Assembly: GCF_027213945.1 (NCBI RefSeq) | Contig: NZ_JAPWGW010000004.1 | Location: forward strand, 248,001 to 312,000 | DNA length: 64,000 bases | Source: Henriciella marina | Lineage (GTDB): Bacteria > Pseudomonadota > Alphaproteobacteria > Caulobacterales > Hyphomonadaceae | Direction of reading: 5' to 3' | In this document: one piece after another, positions 25,032 through 32,410 of the stretch | How the letters are laid out: each line of letters opens with the position of its first letter | Numbering within the stretch: the stretch's first letter is position 1 | Notes under the pieces: generated by a model | The model's input: only the letters and a program-made list of their open reading frames with translations | What the model was told of the DNA's origin: nothing | Databases searched by the model: none | Position numbers and translations under genes: made by a program

Positions 25032-25520
25032 ATGAAAATACTTCTTGCCGTCGCGGCCCTGAGCTTCAGCACGCTTGTGCTGCCATCCTCCACCGCTTTT
25101 GCGCAGATCGAGGCGCCGTCCGTTCCGCTTGAGGAATCGACTGTGACCATCGAGTCCGCAAATGGCAGTCACCAGTTCGACATCGAGATCGCTGATGAAA
25201 GTGACGAAATCTCCTACGGCCTGATGAACCGCGAATCACTCCCACCGGAGGCGGGGATGCTATTTGATTTCGGCAATCCGCGTGAGCCAGCGATGTATAT
25301 GAAGAATACGCTGATCCCGCTCGACATGCTGTTCATCTCCCCAACCGGGACTGTCGTGATGATCGCCCGGAATGCTGTCCCAGGTTCGCTGCGAACGATT
25401 TCACCCGGCACACCTGTGAAGGGCGTACTTGAGATCAATGGCGGCAGGGCAGCCGAGCTTGGCATTGAGCCGGGTGACACCGTGCGCCATGCAATCTTCG
25501 GTAATGATGCCGCAGAATAA
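25032..25520 (+). CDS. DUF192 family exported protein
   Basis: A 162-residue protein with a cleavable-looking signal peptide, 'LLAVAALSFSTLVLPSSTAF', and an AFA-Q cleavage site near residue 24. The mature part matches DUF192: 'ISYGLMNRESLPPEAGMLFD', 'REPAMYMKNTLIPLDMLFI' and a C-terminal 'KGVLEINGGRAAELGIEPGD'. The family's biochemical role is unknown; it is periplasmic by prediction. Its last 17 bases overlap the thioesterase gene. An in-frame start about 200 bases upstream is rejected because it would run through the cold-shock gene and lose the signal peptide. Confidence 0.9.
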   Translation: MKILLAVAALSFSTLVLPSSTAFAQIEAPSVPLEESTVTIESANGSHQFDIEIADESDEISYGLMNRESLPPEAGMLFDFGNPREPAMYMKNTLIPLDMLFISPTGTVVMIARNAVPGSLRTISPGTPVKGVLEINGGRAAELGIEPGDTVRHAIFGNDAAE

Positions 25521-25938
25521 CGAAGTCCACCGCGACCCGCCTGCGGGCTTCGAAGTATCTTCCTCTCGCGGGCCATTCACGATGCGCAATGGCCCGGTCT
25601 GCCGGGCGACCGCAAAAGGCGACATGCGCAGCGGTATCTGGGTGCTGGACCGCCACTGCAACAGTATGGGCTTCATGCATGGCGGCATGGTGAGTTCTTT
25701 CGCCGATGGCGCGCTTGCCTGGGCCGTCTGGTACGAAACCCGTAAAATGTCAGTCACGCTGAAGCTCACGACCAGCTTCTATGGCACCATTCGTCCGGGC
25801 GACTGGCTCGAGGCGAATCCCCGCGTCATAGCTAGCGATAACGGCGTTGTGCATGTGACGGCTGACATGCTCGTGGGCACGGTTTTGGCTGCTAGAGCTG
25901 ATGCTGTTTTCCGCGTGCTGCGTCGAACCGCTAAATAG
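25504..25938 (+). CDS. PaaI-type hotdog thioesterase
   Basis: A 144-residue acyl-CoA thioesterase-like protein of the hotdog fold. The signature region is 'NSMGFMHGGMVSSFADGALA', where HGG and the Asp are the active-site elements, and 'SVTLKLTTSFYGTIRPGDWL' is the typical central strand region. The acyl substrate is unknown. Two adjacent ATG codons at 25504 and 25507 are possible starts, both inside the end of the DUF192 gene, which suggests translational coupling. tRNA-Pro follows 45 bases after the stop. Confidence 0.88.
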   Translation: MMPQNNEVHRDPPAGFEVSSSRGPFTMRNGPVCRATAKGDMRSGIWVLDRHCNSMGFMHGGMVSSFADGALAWAVWYETRKMSVTLKLTTSFYGTIRPGDWLEANPRVIASDNGVVHVTADMLVGTVLAARADAVFRVLRRTAK

Positions 25939-25941
25939 GGC

Positions 25942-25970
25942 TTGCAGCCTCCGGCGCGTCTGAATAGAAG
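25942..25970 (+). promoter_or_regulatory. Candidate promoter of tRNA-Pro
   Basis: TTGCAG at 25942-25947 and TAGAAG at 25965-25970 with a 17-base spacer, ending 13 bases before the tRNA. The -10 box is imperfect. Confidence 0.42.
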
Positions 25971-25983
25971 GGCAATCCGATGT

Positions 25984-26060
25984 CGGAGCGTGGCGCAGCC
26001 TGGTAGCGCACCTGATTTGGGATCAGGGGGTCGGAGGTTCGAATCCTCTCGCTCCGACCA
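25984..26060 (+). tRNA. tRNA-Pro (anticodon TGG)
   Basis: Acceptor stem CGGAGCG/CGCTCCG, anticodon arm CCTGA-TTTGGGA-TCAGG giving anticodon TGG, T arm with GGTTCGAATCC, discriminator A and an encoded CCA. The C1-G72 pair is typical of bacterial tRNA-Pro. Confidence 0.96.
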
Positions 26061-26080
26061 TCGATACTGTGGAGGCGAAC

Positions 26081-26389
26081 ATGGACGCGCGTATCTACAA
26101 ACCCAGAAAGACTGCCATGCAGTCTGGCCGGGGAAAGACGCGTGAATGGGTTCTCGAGTTTCGTGCTGATCACGATGCTCGCTTCGCCGACCCGCTGATG
26201 GGCTGGACCAGCATCAACGACACAACAGGCCAGGTGCGTATGCACTTCGAAACGCGCGAGCAGGCGATCGAGTTTGCCAAGCGCGAGAAACTGGCCTTCA
26301 CCGTCGATGAGCCGCGTGAGCCAAGGCGTCTGGTGAAATCCTATTCCCAGAACTTCGCTGCCGATCGCAAACAACCCTGGACGCACTAG
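26081..26389 (+). CDS. Complex I accessory subunit, NDUFS4-like (ETC complex I subunit)
   Basis: A 102-residue protein of the NDUFS4/18-kDa family, a supernumerary subunit of NADH:ubiquinone oxidoreductase found in mitochondria and in alphaproteobacteria. 'ARIYKPRKTAMQSGRGKTRE' at the N-terminus, 'WVLEFRADHDARFADPLMGW', 'VRMHFETREQAIEFAKRE' and 'KSYSQNFAADRKQPWTH' match the family along its length. GGAGG lies eight bases before the ATG. It sits between tRNA-Pro and tRNA-Arg, about 3.2 kb upstream of the main nuo operon, so it is probably expressed separately from the core subunits it would join. Confidence 0.92.
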   Translation: MDARIYKPRKTAMQSGRGKTREWVLEFRADHDARFADPLMGWTSINDTTGQVRMHFETREQAIEFAKREKLAFTVDEPREPRRLVKSYSQNFAADRKQPWTH

Positions 26390-26404
26390 TCCGGCGCGCT
26401 TTCC

Positions 26405-26481
26405 GGCCCCTTAGCTCAACTGGATAGAGCACCGGACTTCTAATCCGACGGTTACAGGTTCAAGTCCTGTAGGGGTCGCCA
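26405..26481 (+). tRNA. tRNA-Arg (anticodon TCT)
   Basis: Acceptor stem GGCCCCT/AGGGGTC, anticodon arm around CTTCTAA giving anticodon TCT, T arm with GGTTCAAGTCC, discriminator G and an encoded CCA. It reads AGA/AGG codons, which are rare in this window. Confidence 0.95.
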
Positions 26482-26522
26482 TTGCTGGCGGTTCTATTAT
26501 GCTGCCCGGCTGGGAGGCAGCG

Positions 26523-27764
26523 ATGAAATTACCAAAAACTGGAACGAGCTGGACCGAGCTGAAGTCCGAAATGACTGCGCGCGGCGCGGGTGACGCTAAA
26601 TGGCGCGATGGCAAGACGGCCGTCTATGTCTTCAATGCGGGCCCCGAGGTCGAGCAGGTGCAGAAGGAAGCGTATGCGGCTTTCATGTCCGAAAACGGGC
26701 TTGGGCCACTTGCCTTTCCGTCGCTCGCGCAGATGGAGAAGGATGTTGTCTCCATGGCTCTGGACCTCCTGCATGGGCCGGAAGGCGCGACCGGCGCAAT
26801 GACGTCTGGCGGGACCGATTCGATTACGATGGCGCTCAAGACAGCGCGCGACTTCGCCCGTTCGAAAGGCCAGTCAGGCCCTGCAAATATCGTCCTCCCG
26901 CAGTCGGCGCACCTTGCCTTCGACAAGGCAGCGCATCTCATGGATGTGGAGATCCGGCGCGTACCGCTGCAGACCGATGGCAGCTTCAAGGCTGATCCGC
27001 CCGCCATGGCGGCTGCGCTGGATGAGAATACGATCATGATGGTCGGCTCAGCTCCGAATTTTCCACATGGCGTTATAGATCCGATCGAGGCTCTGTCGGA
27101 TGTTGCAGTTGAGAAGGGCGTCTGGCTTCACGTCGATGCCTGCGTTGGCGGGTTTCTCGCGCCGTTTGCGCGAATGAATGGCGTCCCGGTCCCGGCTTTC
27201 GATTTCGAGCTGGAAGGCGTTCAGTCGATGAGCGCGGATCTTCATAAATACGGATACGCTGCCAAAGGCGCATCTACGGTGCTTTTCCGCTCTGCTGACA
27301 TCTATCAGCATATGCCGTTCGACTTTGCGGGCTGGTCCGGGGCCCCGATGAAAACGCCGACCCTGGCCGGGACGCGGCCGGGCGGGGCGATCTCTGCGGC
27401 CTGGGCCGTTATGAACCATCTGGGTGTCGAGGGATATTGCCGCCTCCAGGGCAAGGTTTGCAGCGCGCGGGAGAAAGTAGAGCAGGGGTTGCGCGAACGC
27501 GGGTTTGAGATTCTCGGCAACCCGCTGCTGGGCCTCATCGCGTTTCGCCATCCGGACCTTCATTCCTTTGCGCTCTATGGTGAGCTGTACAAGCGTGGCT
27601 GGTTCACCTCGGTCACCAAGGAGCCGCGCAGTCTCCATCTGATGCTGTCGCCAAAACATGCCGATATGATCGATGACTATCTGCGCGATCTCGACGCGGC
27701 TTGCGAGACTGTCCGGGCAGGTGAATCGGCCCCCGCGGAGACGGTTCAGCCTCGCTATAATTGA
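26523..27764 (+). CDS. PLP-dependent decarboxylase/lyase resembling sphingosine-1-phosphate lyase
   Basis: A 413-residue group II PLP enzyme. 'GAMTSGGTDSITMALKTARD' binds the cofactor phosphate, 'VDACVGGFLAPFARM' supplies the Asp that contacts the pyridine ring, and the Schiff-base lysine is in 'MSADLHKYGYAAKGASTV'. The block order and the DLHKYGYAAKG sequence are closer to sphingosine-phosphate lyases than to glutamate decarboxylases. Such lyases split a phosphorylated long-chain base to an aldehyde and phosphoethanolamine; whether this is the real reaction is inference. GGAGG precedes the ATG. It lies alone between tRNA-Arg and tRNA-Phe. Confidence 0.87.
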   Translation: MKLPKTGTSWTELKSEMTARGAGDAKWRDGKTAVYVFNAGPEVEQVQKEAYAAFMSENGLGPLAFPSLAQMEKDVVSMALDLLHGPEGATGAMTSGGTDSITMALKTARDFARSKGQSGPANIVLPQSAHLAFDKAAHLMDVEIRRVPLQTDGSFKADPPAMAAALDENTIMMVGSAPNFPHGVIDPIEALSDVAVEKGVWLHVDACVGGFLAPFARMNGVPVPAFDFELEGVQSMSADLHKYGYAAKGASTVLFRSADIYQHMPFDFAGWSGAPMKTPTLAGTRPGGAISAAWAVMNHLGVEGYCRLQGKVCSAREKVEQGLRERGFEILGNPLLGLIAFRHPDLHSFALYGELYKRGWFTSVTKEPRSLHLMLSPKHADMIDDYLRDLDAACETVRAGESAPAETVQPRYN

Positions 27765-27803
27765 GGCTGGCTGCAGCTTGCTGCAAAAAGATCAAACAGG
27801 GGA

Positions 27804-27832
27804 TTGGACAATGGCGAGTCCCGGCGTTATGA
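27804..27832 (+). promoter_or_regulatory. Candidate promoter of tRNA-Phe
   Basis: TTGGAC at 27804-27809, a 17-base spacer and TTATGA at 27827-27832, about 20 bases before the tRNA. Found by eye. Confidence 0.42.
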
Positions 27833-27852
27833 CGCCGTTTCCCCAGTGACCC

Positions 27853-27927
27853 GCCCGGGTAGCTCAGGGGTAGAGCAGCGGATTGAAAATCCGCGTGTCG
27901 GTGGTTCAAATCCGCCCCCGGGCACCA
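27853..27927 (+). tRNA. tRNA-Phe (anticodon GAA)
   Basis: Acceptor stem GCCCGGG/CCCGGGC, anticodon arm GCGGA-TTGAAAA-TCCGC giving anticodon GAA, T arm with GGTTCAAATCC, discriminator A and an encoded CCA. It borders the gene-poor stretch before nuoA. Confidence 0.96.
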
Positions 27928-27954
27928 TTTTTTCCAGTTTCCATATCCAAGCTA

Positions 27955-27981
27955 CGCGCCTCTTGTGAGGCGTGCTTTTTT
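27955..27981 (+). terminator. Rho-independent terminator after tRNA-Phe
   Basis: An 8-bp stem CGCGCCTC/GAGGCGTG with one G-T pair, loop TTGT, followed by C and six T, then more T-rich sequence. It lies 27 bases beyond the tRNA end. Confidence 0.82.
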
Positions 27982-28052
27982 GGTTTTTGGTCCCCGCTTC
28001 GCTTTGCTTCGCGATGGATCGGGTTCAGGGCTGCTCTTCACTCAATCCGCTC

Positions 28053-28311
28053 ACCCCGGCGCAGGCCGGGGTCTCAGGAGGTTGTAGGGCTTCCTTCGGT
28101 GATTTTCTGCTTCATCCTTCGACAGGCTCAGGATGAGGCAGCGCTTGCGGCCGCAGGCCCGGGTGGGGCTGCGGTACTGGGTGGCTTTGAGGCCGAAGAC
28201 ATCTGCGTCCTTCGAAAAGCTCAGGATGAGGGGCAGGTGTCCATAGTGAACCCGGTGAAACAGAGTTTCCGTTCTGAGACTGCACTCTGGATACCTGCCT
28301 TCGCAGGTATC
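28053..28311. repeat. Cluster of short palindromic repeat units
   Basis: Four hairpin-like units lie in about 260 bases: CCCCGGC-GCAG-GCCGGGG at 28054-28071; a TCATCCT...AGGATGA unit at 28112-28136; a related unit with 'CCTTCGAAAAGCTCAGGATG' at 28209-28228; and a perfect 9-bp stem GATACCTGC-CTTC-GCAGGTATC at 28290-28311. They look like intergenic REP-type elements of at least three kinds. Similar 'CCTTCGACAGGCTCAGGATG' units are, from memory, widespread in proteobacterial intergenic DNA. Any reading frame through here is made of repeats. The stretch 27982-28403 holds nothing else that I can support. Confidence 0.7.
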
Positions 28312-28403
28312 TTCGGGAGGTGGGTGATGGGTTTTGAGGGGGCGGTAGGCGGCCGCCTGGTTCGGCTTCGCTCACCTTGCGGAGTTGGTGCTAGGTGTTG
28401 TGG

Positions 28404-28787
28404 TTAGGGTGGGACAAGGTTGAGTGGTGCGGGCGCGAAGAACTTCCACGGTTCGGGGGTACCGCGCGTTAGCTGCTGGGTGGGTTTCTGAGGTTCAGCA
28501 TCATTGCGGCCCCGCCAAACAGCAGAGATGTCCAAAGACAGCTGCTTCCACGGCGCGCGCGGCGCGAAGACGGTCCAGTCATTCGGGTCTGGTTTGTCCG
28601 CGAAGGCCTGCAGCGTGATATAGATGCGGCCCTTCTTGCAGACCGAGTAGCCAATCAGGCCAGAGCGATGCTCTGCGCGGCGGGCCGTGAGGTAGCGGTC
28701 CAGCCAGTACAGCTCCCATAGGAAGATGGGCCAGTACCAGAGCTCTAGCTCTGCCAAGACATCAAGGATCCAGTCGCGGGCGATCAT
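28404..28787 (-). CDS. Small Trp-rich hypothetical protein
   Basis: A possible 127-residue protein of unknown function. The first 40 residues are hydrophobic and tryptophan-rich ('DVLAELELWYWPIFLWELYW'), suggesting a membrane-surface helix. Next come 'SGLIGYSVCKKGRIYITLQA' and 'NDWTVFAPRAPWKQLS', then a Pro/Gln-rich C-terminus. The frame stays open for 132 more bases to an ATG at 28919, but that extension looks non-coding, so I chose the internal ATG. No good ribosome binding site is visible for either. It lies between palindromic repeats and a probable decayed gene. Confidence 0.45.
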   Translation of the reverse strand: MIARDWILDVLAELELWYWPIFLWELYWLDRYLTARRAEHRSGLIGYSVCKKGRIYITLQAFADKPDPNDWTVFAPRAPWKQLSLDISAVWRGRNDAEPQKPTQQLTRGTPEPWKFFAPAPLNLVPP

Positions 28788-28911
28788 GGGGCTAATGTAC
28801 CCCGTGGCGCTCAGGTGTCGGAAACTCTGGTGCAGGCACGGTGTTTCTGACGGTGTACTGGCGGTGTTTTTTCCGCGATCTACAAACAGTGTGGGTAACA
28901 CGCCCACAGTC

Positions 28912-29506
28912 TCAGTCATATGTTAGATAGGCCAGCACGGAACATTCAGGCGACTCTTCGTCGAGTGATCGAATAAAGTCGTAGATAACTAGAAGAGATT
29001 CCAGGTCGGCTCCCGGCTTCGCTCTCACTACAAAGGTAAAGAGCTTGCCCGGATTGTCCGTGCATAGGTCGTGAAGCACTTCATAGAGATAATTTATGTT
29101 TTGCGCGAGATTGGGATCGCCCAGGGCGCGCGCCAGATCAGGCATCCAGCTGTTTTGCCGACCCTGTTCCGGATTAATCTCAACTTCGGCTGAAAAAAAG
29201 CTTCTCGCTTCGACGCAGCCAGATCTGCTTCCGACGCTTTGCTGATCAACGGTTGTATCGAGACATAATTCAAGTCTGCAGTCCTGATGAGATCACTTCT
29301 CCGGCGTACAGAGGGCTTGCATGGCCCGCAACTAGCAAGTTGGAAGGAAGCCGCTCACGTTTCAATTTGAGTGACGGGCGCAACGCCTCGATTTCAAATG
29401 CTCAGGCGATTGTAATTGCTCAAAGAGCGCCGGGTTCGAACACTTGCAAATCCTTCGCATTTTCAGCTGGATGCCGGTTGCAGCCAGCGCGTCGCCTCGC
29501 CGCATG
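28912..29506 (-). pseudogene. Probable decayed gene beside tRNA-Phe
   Basis: On the minus strand a protein-like reading runs from an ATG at 29506 ('MRRGDALAATGIQLKNAKDL'), meets two in-frame TGA codons at 29418-29420 and 29400-29402, continues as 'ALRPSLKLKRERLPSNLLVA' and 'SPLYAGEVISSGLQ', then needs a one-base shift near 29270 to continue as 'LELCLDTTVDQQSVGSRSG', 'VEINPEQGRQNSWMPDLARA' and finally 'SPECSVLAYLTYD' at the stop. The last 77 residues, from an ATG at 29145, are open and most gene-like. Base composition is nearer 50% GC, with codons such as ATA, CTA and AGA that neighbours avoid. I recognise no family. Chance open frames remain possible. Confidence 0.35.
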
Positions 29507-29571
29507 CGAGGGGGCAGAATTTTCTGTCAGCCACGTTAGTTATGATGGGGATGGCATGTTGCCATCGCGCT

Positions 29572-29596
29572 GAAAGCGTCCTAACCCGACGCTTTC
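29572..29596 (+). promoter_or_regulatory. Hairpin in the nuoA leader
   Basis: A perfect 9-bp stem GAAAGCGTC (29572-29580) with GACGCTTTC (29588-29596) and a seven-base loop, ending about 14 bases before the nuoA ribosome binding site. There is no T run, so it is not a simple terminator. Role unknown; no nuo promoter could be assigned by eye in 29507-29626. Confidence 0.5.
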
Positions 29597-29626
29597 GACG
29601 CCCGTCCTTCGAGGAGCTCACCTCAT

Positions 29627-30001
29627 ATGACCGAGATTGAACGCTTTGCCCTCGACTATCTGCCAGTGATCCTGTTCCTGGGACTTGGTGTGATCCTGTC
29701 GCTGCTTTTCATTATTGGCGCCGCCATTCTGGCCCCGTCCAACCCGGACCCTGAAAAGAATTCGGCCTATGAGTGCGGCTTCAACGCTTTCGACGATGCG
29801 CGCATGAAATTCGATGTCCGCTTCTATCTGGTGGCCATCCTCTTCATCATCTTCGACCTGGAGGTGGCCTTCCTCTTCCCTTGGGCGGTCAGTCTCGGCA
29901 CCATCGGCGTGTTCGGCTTCTGGTCCATGGTCGTCTTCCTCGGCGTGCTGACGGTAGGTTTCATATACGAATGGCGCCGTGGGGCGCTGGAGTGGGAATA
30001 G
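29627..30001 (+). CDS. nuoA: NADH-quinone oxidoreductase subunit A
   Basis: A 124-residue membrane subunit of complex I, which oxidises NADH, reduces quinone and pumps protons. Three transmembrane helices are visible. The loop after the first contains the conserved '[20 protein letters not shown]', including the cysteine that reports the active/deactive state in mitochondrial ND3. '[17 protein letters not shown]' carries the conserved acidic residues. GAGGAG lies upstream of the ATG. The stop is directly followed by the nuoB start, and it heads a 15-gene run. Confidence 0.97.
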   Translation: MTEIERFALDYLPVILFLGLGVILSLLFIIGAAILAPSNPDPEKNSAYECGFNAFDDARMKFDVRFYLVAILFIIFDLEVAFLFPWAVSLGTIGVFGFWSMVVFLGVLTVGFIYEWRRGALEWE

Positions 30002-30571
30002 ATGGCCGACGACTATAAGCCGTATGCACTTGGAGCCGGCCGGGCCGGTGTCGAAGGCGGGCACGATGTGCGCGCTGACGACCCGTTCTTTGCCGGTCTT
30101 TCCGATCACCTTGCCGACAAGGGCTATTTCACCGCACGTGCCGACGATCTGATCGCCTGGGCGCGGACCGGTTCGCTCATGTGGATGACGTTCGGTCTGG
30201 CATGCTGCGCCGTTGAAATGATGCAGGCAGGCAATCCGCGTTATGACCTTGAACGCTTCGGCATGGCGCCGCGCGGCTCTCCGCGTCAGTCAGACGTGAT
30301 GATCGTTGCCGGCACGCTCACCAACAAGATGGCGCCAGCGCTTCGCAAGGTCTACGACCAGATGCCGGAGCCGCGTTACGTCGTGTCGATGGGGTCCTGC
30401 GCGAATGGCGGCGGTTATTATCACTATTCATACTCAGTCGTTCGCGGCTGTGACCGTATCGTGCCTGTCGACATCTATGTGCCAGGCTGCCCGCCGACCG
30501 CAGAAGCGCTCGTCTATGGTATGCTGCAACTTCAGAAGAAGATCCGCCGCGAAGGCTCGATCGAGCGCTAG
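30002..30571 (+). CDS. nuoB: NADH-quinone oxidoreductase subunit B
   Basis: A 189-residue peripheral subunit that carries the terminal iron-sulfur cluster N2, the electron donor to quinone. The tandem-cysteine motif is in '[20 protein letters not shown]', and the other ligands in '[20 protein letters not shown]' and '[18 protein letters not shown]'. All four expected cysteines are present. An N-terminal extension of about 30 residues precedes the core. The start immediately follows the nuoA stop, and nuoC follows at 20 bases. Confidence 0.98.
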   Translation: MADDYKPYALGAGRAGVEGGHDVRADDPFFAGLSDHLADKGYFTARADDLIAWARTGSLMWMTFGLACCAVEMMQAGNPRYDLERFGMAPRGSPRQSDVMIVAGTLTNKMAPALRKVYDQMPEPRYVVSMGSCANGGGYYHYSYSVVRGCDRIVPVDIYVPGCPPTAEALVYGMLQLQKKIRREGSIER

Positions 30572-30591
30572 GCGGAAAGGATTTACTGGTC

Positions 30592-31209
30592 ATGAGTGAA
30601 GCCCTGAAAGAGCTTGGCGAGCATATCAGCGACTCGTGCGCTGATATGGTGAAAAGCTTCCATGTGAAGCATGGCGAGCTGACGCTGCTCGCCGAACGCG
30701 ATTCGATCCTGCGCCTGTCGAAATTCCTAAAGGACGACAATCAGTGCGTCTTCGAGACGCTGATCGACATTTGCGGTGTCGACTATCCAGAGCGCAGCCA
30801 GCGCTTCGAGGTCGTCTACCACTTCCTGTCGATGCGCCTGAACCAGCGCATCCGCGTCAAGGTGTCGACTGATGAGAGCGCCGCGGTGCCGAGCCTTACC
30901 GGGCTTCACCCCAGCGCCGACTGGTTCGAGCGCGAAGCATTCGACATGTATGGCATCCGCTTTGCCGGTCACCCGGACATGCGCCGCCTGCTGACCGATT
31001 ATGGCTTCGAGGGCTATCCACTGCGCAAGGACTTCCCGCTGACTGGTTATACCGAAGTGCGTTATGACGACCTTGAAAAGCGGGTTGTCTATGAGCCGGT
31101 GAGCCTAGTTCAGGAATATCGCAATTTTGATTTCCTATCGCCGTGGGAAGGCATGACCAAAGAGCTGCCGGGTGATGAAAAGGCGGAGAAGGAGGCTGAC
31201 AATGGCTGA
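30592..31209 (+). CDS. nuoC: NADH-quinone oxidoreductase subunit C
   Basis: A 205-residue peripheral-arm subunit (30-kDa family) that joins NuoB and NuoD near the quinone site. The signature '[20 protein letters not shown]' (about 110-130) and '[20 protein letters not shown]' are diagnostic. In this organism NuoC and NuoD are separate genes, not fused as in E. coli. The last eight bases overlap nuoD. Confidence 0.97.
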   Translation: MSEALKELGEHISDSCADMVKSFHVKHGELTLLAERDSILRLSKFLKDDNQCVFETLIDICGVDYPERSQRFEVVYHFLSMRLNQRIRVKVSTDESAAVPSLTGLHPSADWFEREAFDMYGIRFAGHPDMRRLLTDYGFEGYPLRKDFPLTGYTEVRYDDLEKRVVYEPVSLVQEYRNFDFLSPWEGMTKELPGDEKAEKEADNG

Positions 31210-32410
31210 TAGCGCTTACATTTCGTCCTCCGACGACGACCGCAAGTTTACACTGAACTTTGGTCCGCAGCACCCTGCTGCGCACGGCGTGCTGCGCATG
31301 ATCATGGATCTCGACGGCGAAGTCGTCGAGCGGATCGACAGCCATGTCGGCCTTCTGCACCGCGGCACCGAAAAGCTGCTGGAGTACAAGACCTACCTGC
31401 AGGGCCTTCCGTATTTCGACCGGCTCGACTATGTCGCGCCGATGAACCAGGAGCATGCCTGGTGCCTTGCGATCGAACGTATGCTTGGTCTGGAAGTGCC
31501 GCGCCGTGCCAGCTTTATCCGCGTGCTTTACTCTGAAATCGGCCGTATCCTGTCGCACATGCTGAACATCACGACGCAGGCAATGGACTGCGGCGCGCTT
31601 GCCCCGATTACCTGGGGCTTTGAGGAGCGCGAAGTGCTGATCGGCTTCTATGAGCGTGCCTCCGGTTCGCGTATGCACTCTGCATATTTCCGGCCGGGCG
31701 GCGTTCATCAGGACCTGCCGCCAGACCTGCTCGACGATATCATGCACTTCTGCAGCCGTTTCCCAGATGCAATTGCGCACATTGAAGGGCTGATCACGGA
31801 AAACCGTATCTTCAAACAGCGCAATGTCGATATCGGCGTTGTCGATGAGAAGATGATCATGGAGTGGGGTTTTTCGGGCGTCATGGTTCGCGGCTCCGGC
31901 TTGGCATGGGACCTTCGCCGCTCACAGCCTTACGAAATCTATGACGAGATTCCGGGCGATGTCTTCAAGGTCGTGGTTGGCAATAATGGCGACAATTATG
32001 ACCGCTATGTCTGCCGAATGGAGGAGATGCTCATCTCCTGCGACATCATGAAGTGGTGCATCGAGAACATGCCGGAAGGCGAAGTCCTGCTAGCAGGTTC
32101 GAAGGTTTCGCCGCCGCGCCGCGGTGACATGAAGCGCTCGATGGAAGCGCTCATTCACCACTTCAAGCTTTACACCGAAGGCTTCCACGTGCCCGAAGGC
32201 GAGGTTTATGCCTGCGTCGAGGCGCCGAAGGGCGAGTTCGGTGTGTATCTGGTTTCTGACGGGACGAACCGTCCATATCGCGCAAAGATCCGTGCGCCGG
32301 GCTATCCGCACCTCGCGGCCATGGATCACCTGTGCAAGGGGCATATGCTGGCAGACGTCTCTGCCATACTGGGTTCGCTCGACATCGTGTTTGGGGAGAT
32401 CGACCGCTAA
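31202..32410 (+). CDS. nuoD: NADH-quinone oxidoreductase subunit D
   Basis: A 402-residue peripheral subunit (49-kDa family) that forms much of the quinone-binding cavity with NuoB. '[20 protein letters not shown]' at the N-terminus and '[18 protein letters not shown]' contain the conserved His and Arg residues around the quinone headgroup; the C-terminus '[13 protein letters not shown]' is typical, with the final Arg. The start '[16 protein letters not shown]' lies inside nuoC, with AGGAG a few bases before it. Overlaps nuoE by one base. Confidence 0.98.
   Translation: MADSAYISSSDDDRKFTLNFGPQHPAAHGVLRMIMDLDGEVVERIDSHVGLLHRGTEKLLEYKTYLQGLPYFDRLDYVAPMNQEHAWCLAIERMLGLEVPRRASFIRVLYSEIGRILSHMLNITTQAMDCGALAPITWGFEEREVLIGFYERASGSRMHSAYFRPGGVHQDLPPDLLDDIMHFCSRFPDAIAHIEGLITENRIFKQRNVDIGVVDEKMIMEWGFSGVMVRGSGLAWDLRRSQPYEIYDEIPGDVFKVVVGNNGDNYDRYVCRMEEMLISCDIMKWCIENMPEGEVLLAGSKVSPPRRGDMKRSMEALIHHFKLYTEGFHVPEGEVYACVEAPKGEFGVYLVSDGTNRPYRAKIRAPGYPHLAAMDHLCKGHMLADVSAILGSLDIVFGEIDR

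Noticed and set aside
27883-28407. Plus-strand frame of 174 codons starting in tRNA-Phe
   Set aside because: It begins inside the tRNA and runs through the terminator and palindromic repeats; not a gene.
28788-28919. Longer N-terminus of the Trp-rich hypothetical protein from the ATG at 28919
   Set aside because: The added 44 residues look random and the predicted protein core begins at the internal ATG; kept only as an alternative.
29400-29420. Selenocysteine reading of the two in-frame TGA codons in the decayed gene
   Set aside because: No conserved selenoprotein context, no evident SECIS hairpin, and a frameshift further on also breaks the frame; decay is simpler.
29253-29573. Plus-strand frame of 106 codons before nuoA
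   Set aside because: About half of its third codon positions are G or C, far below true genes here, and the opposite strand gives a more protein-like reading.
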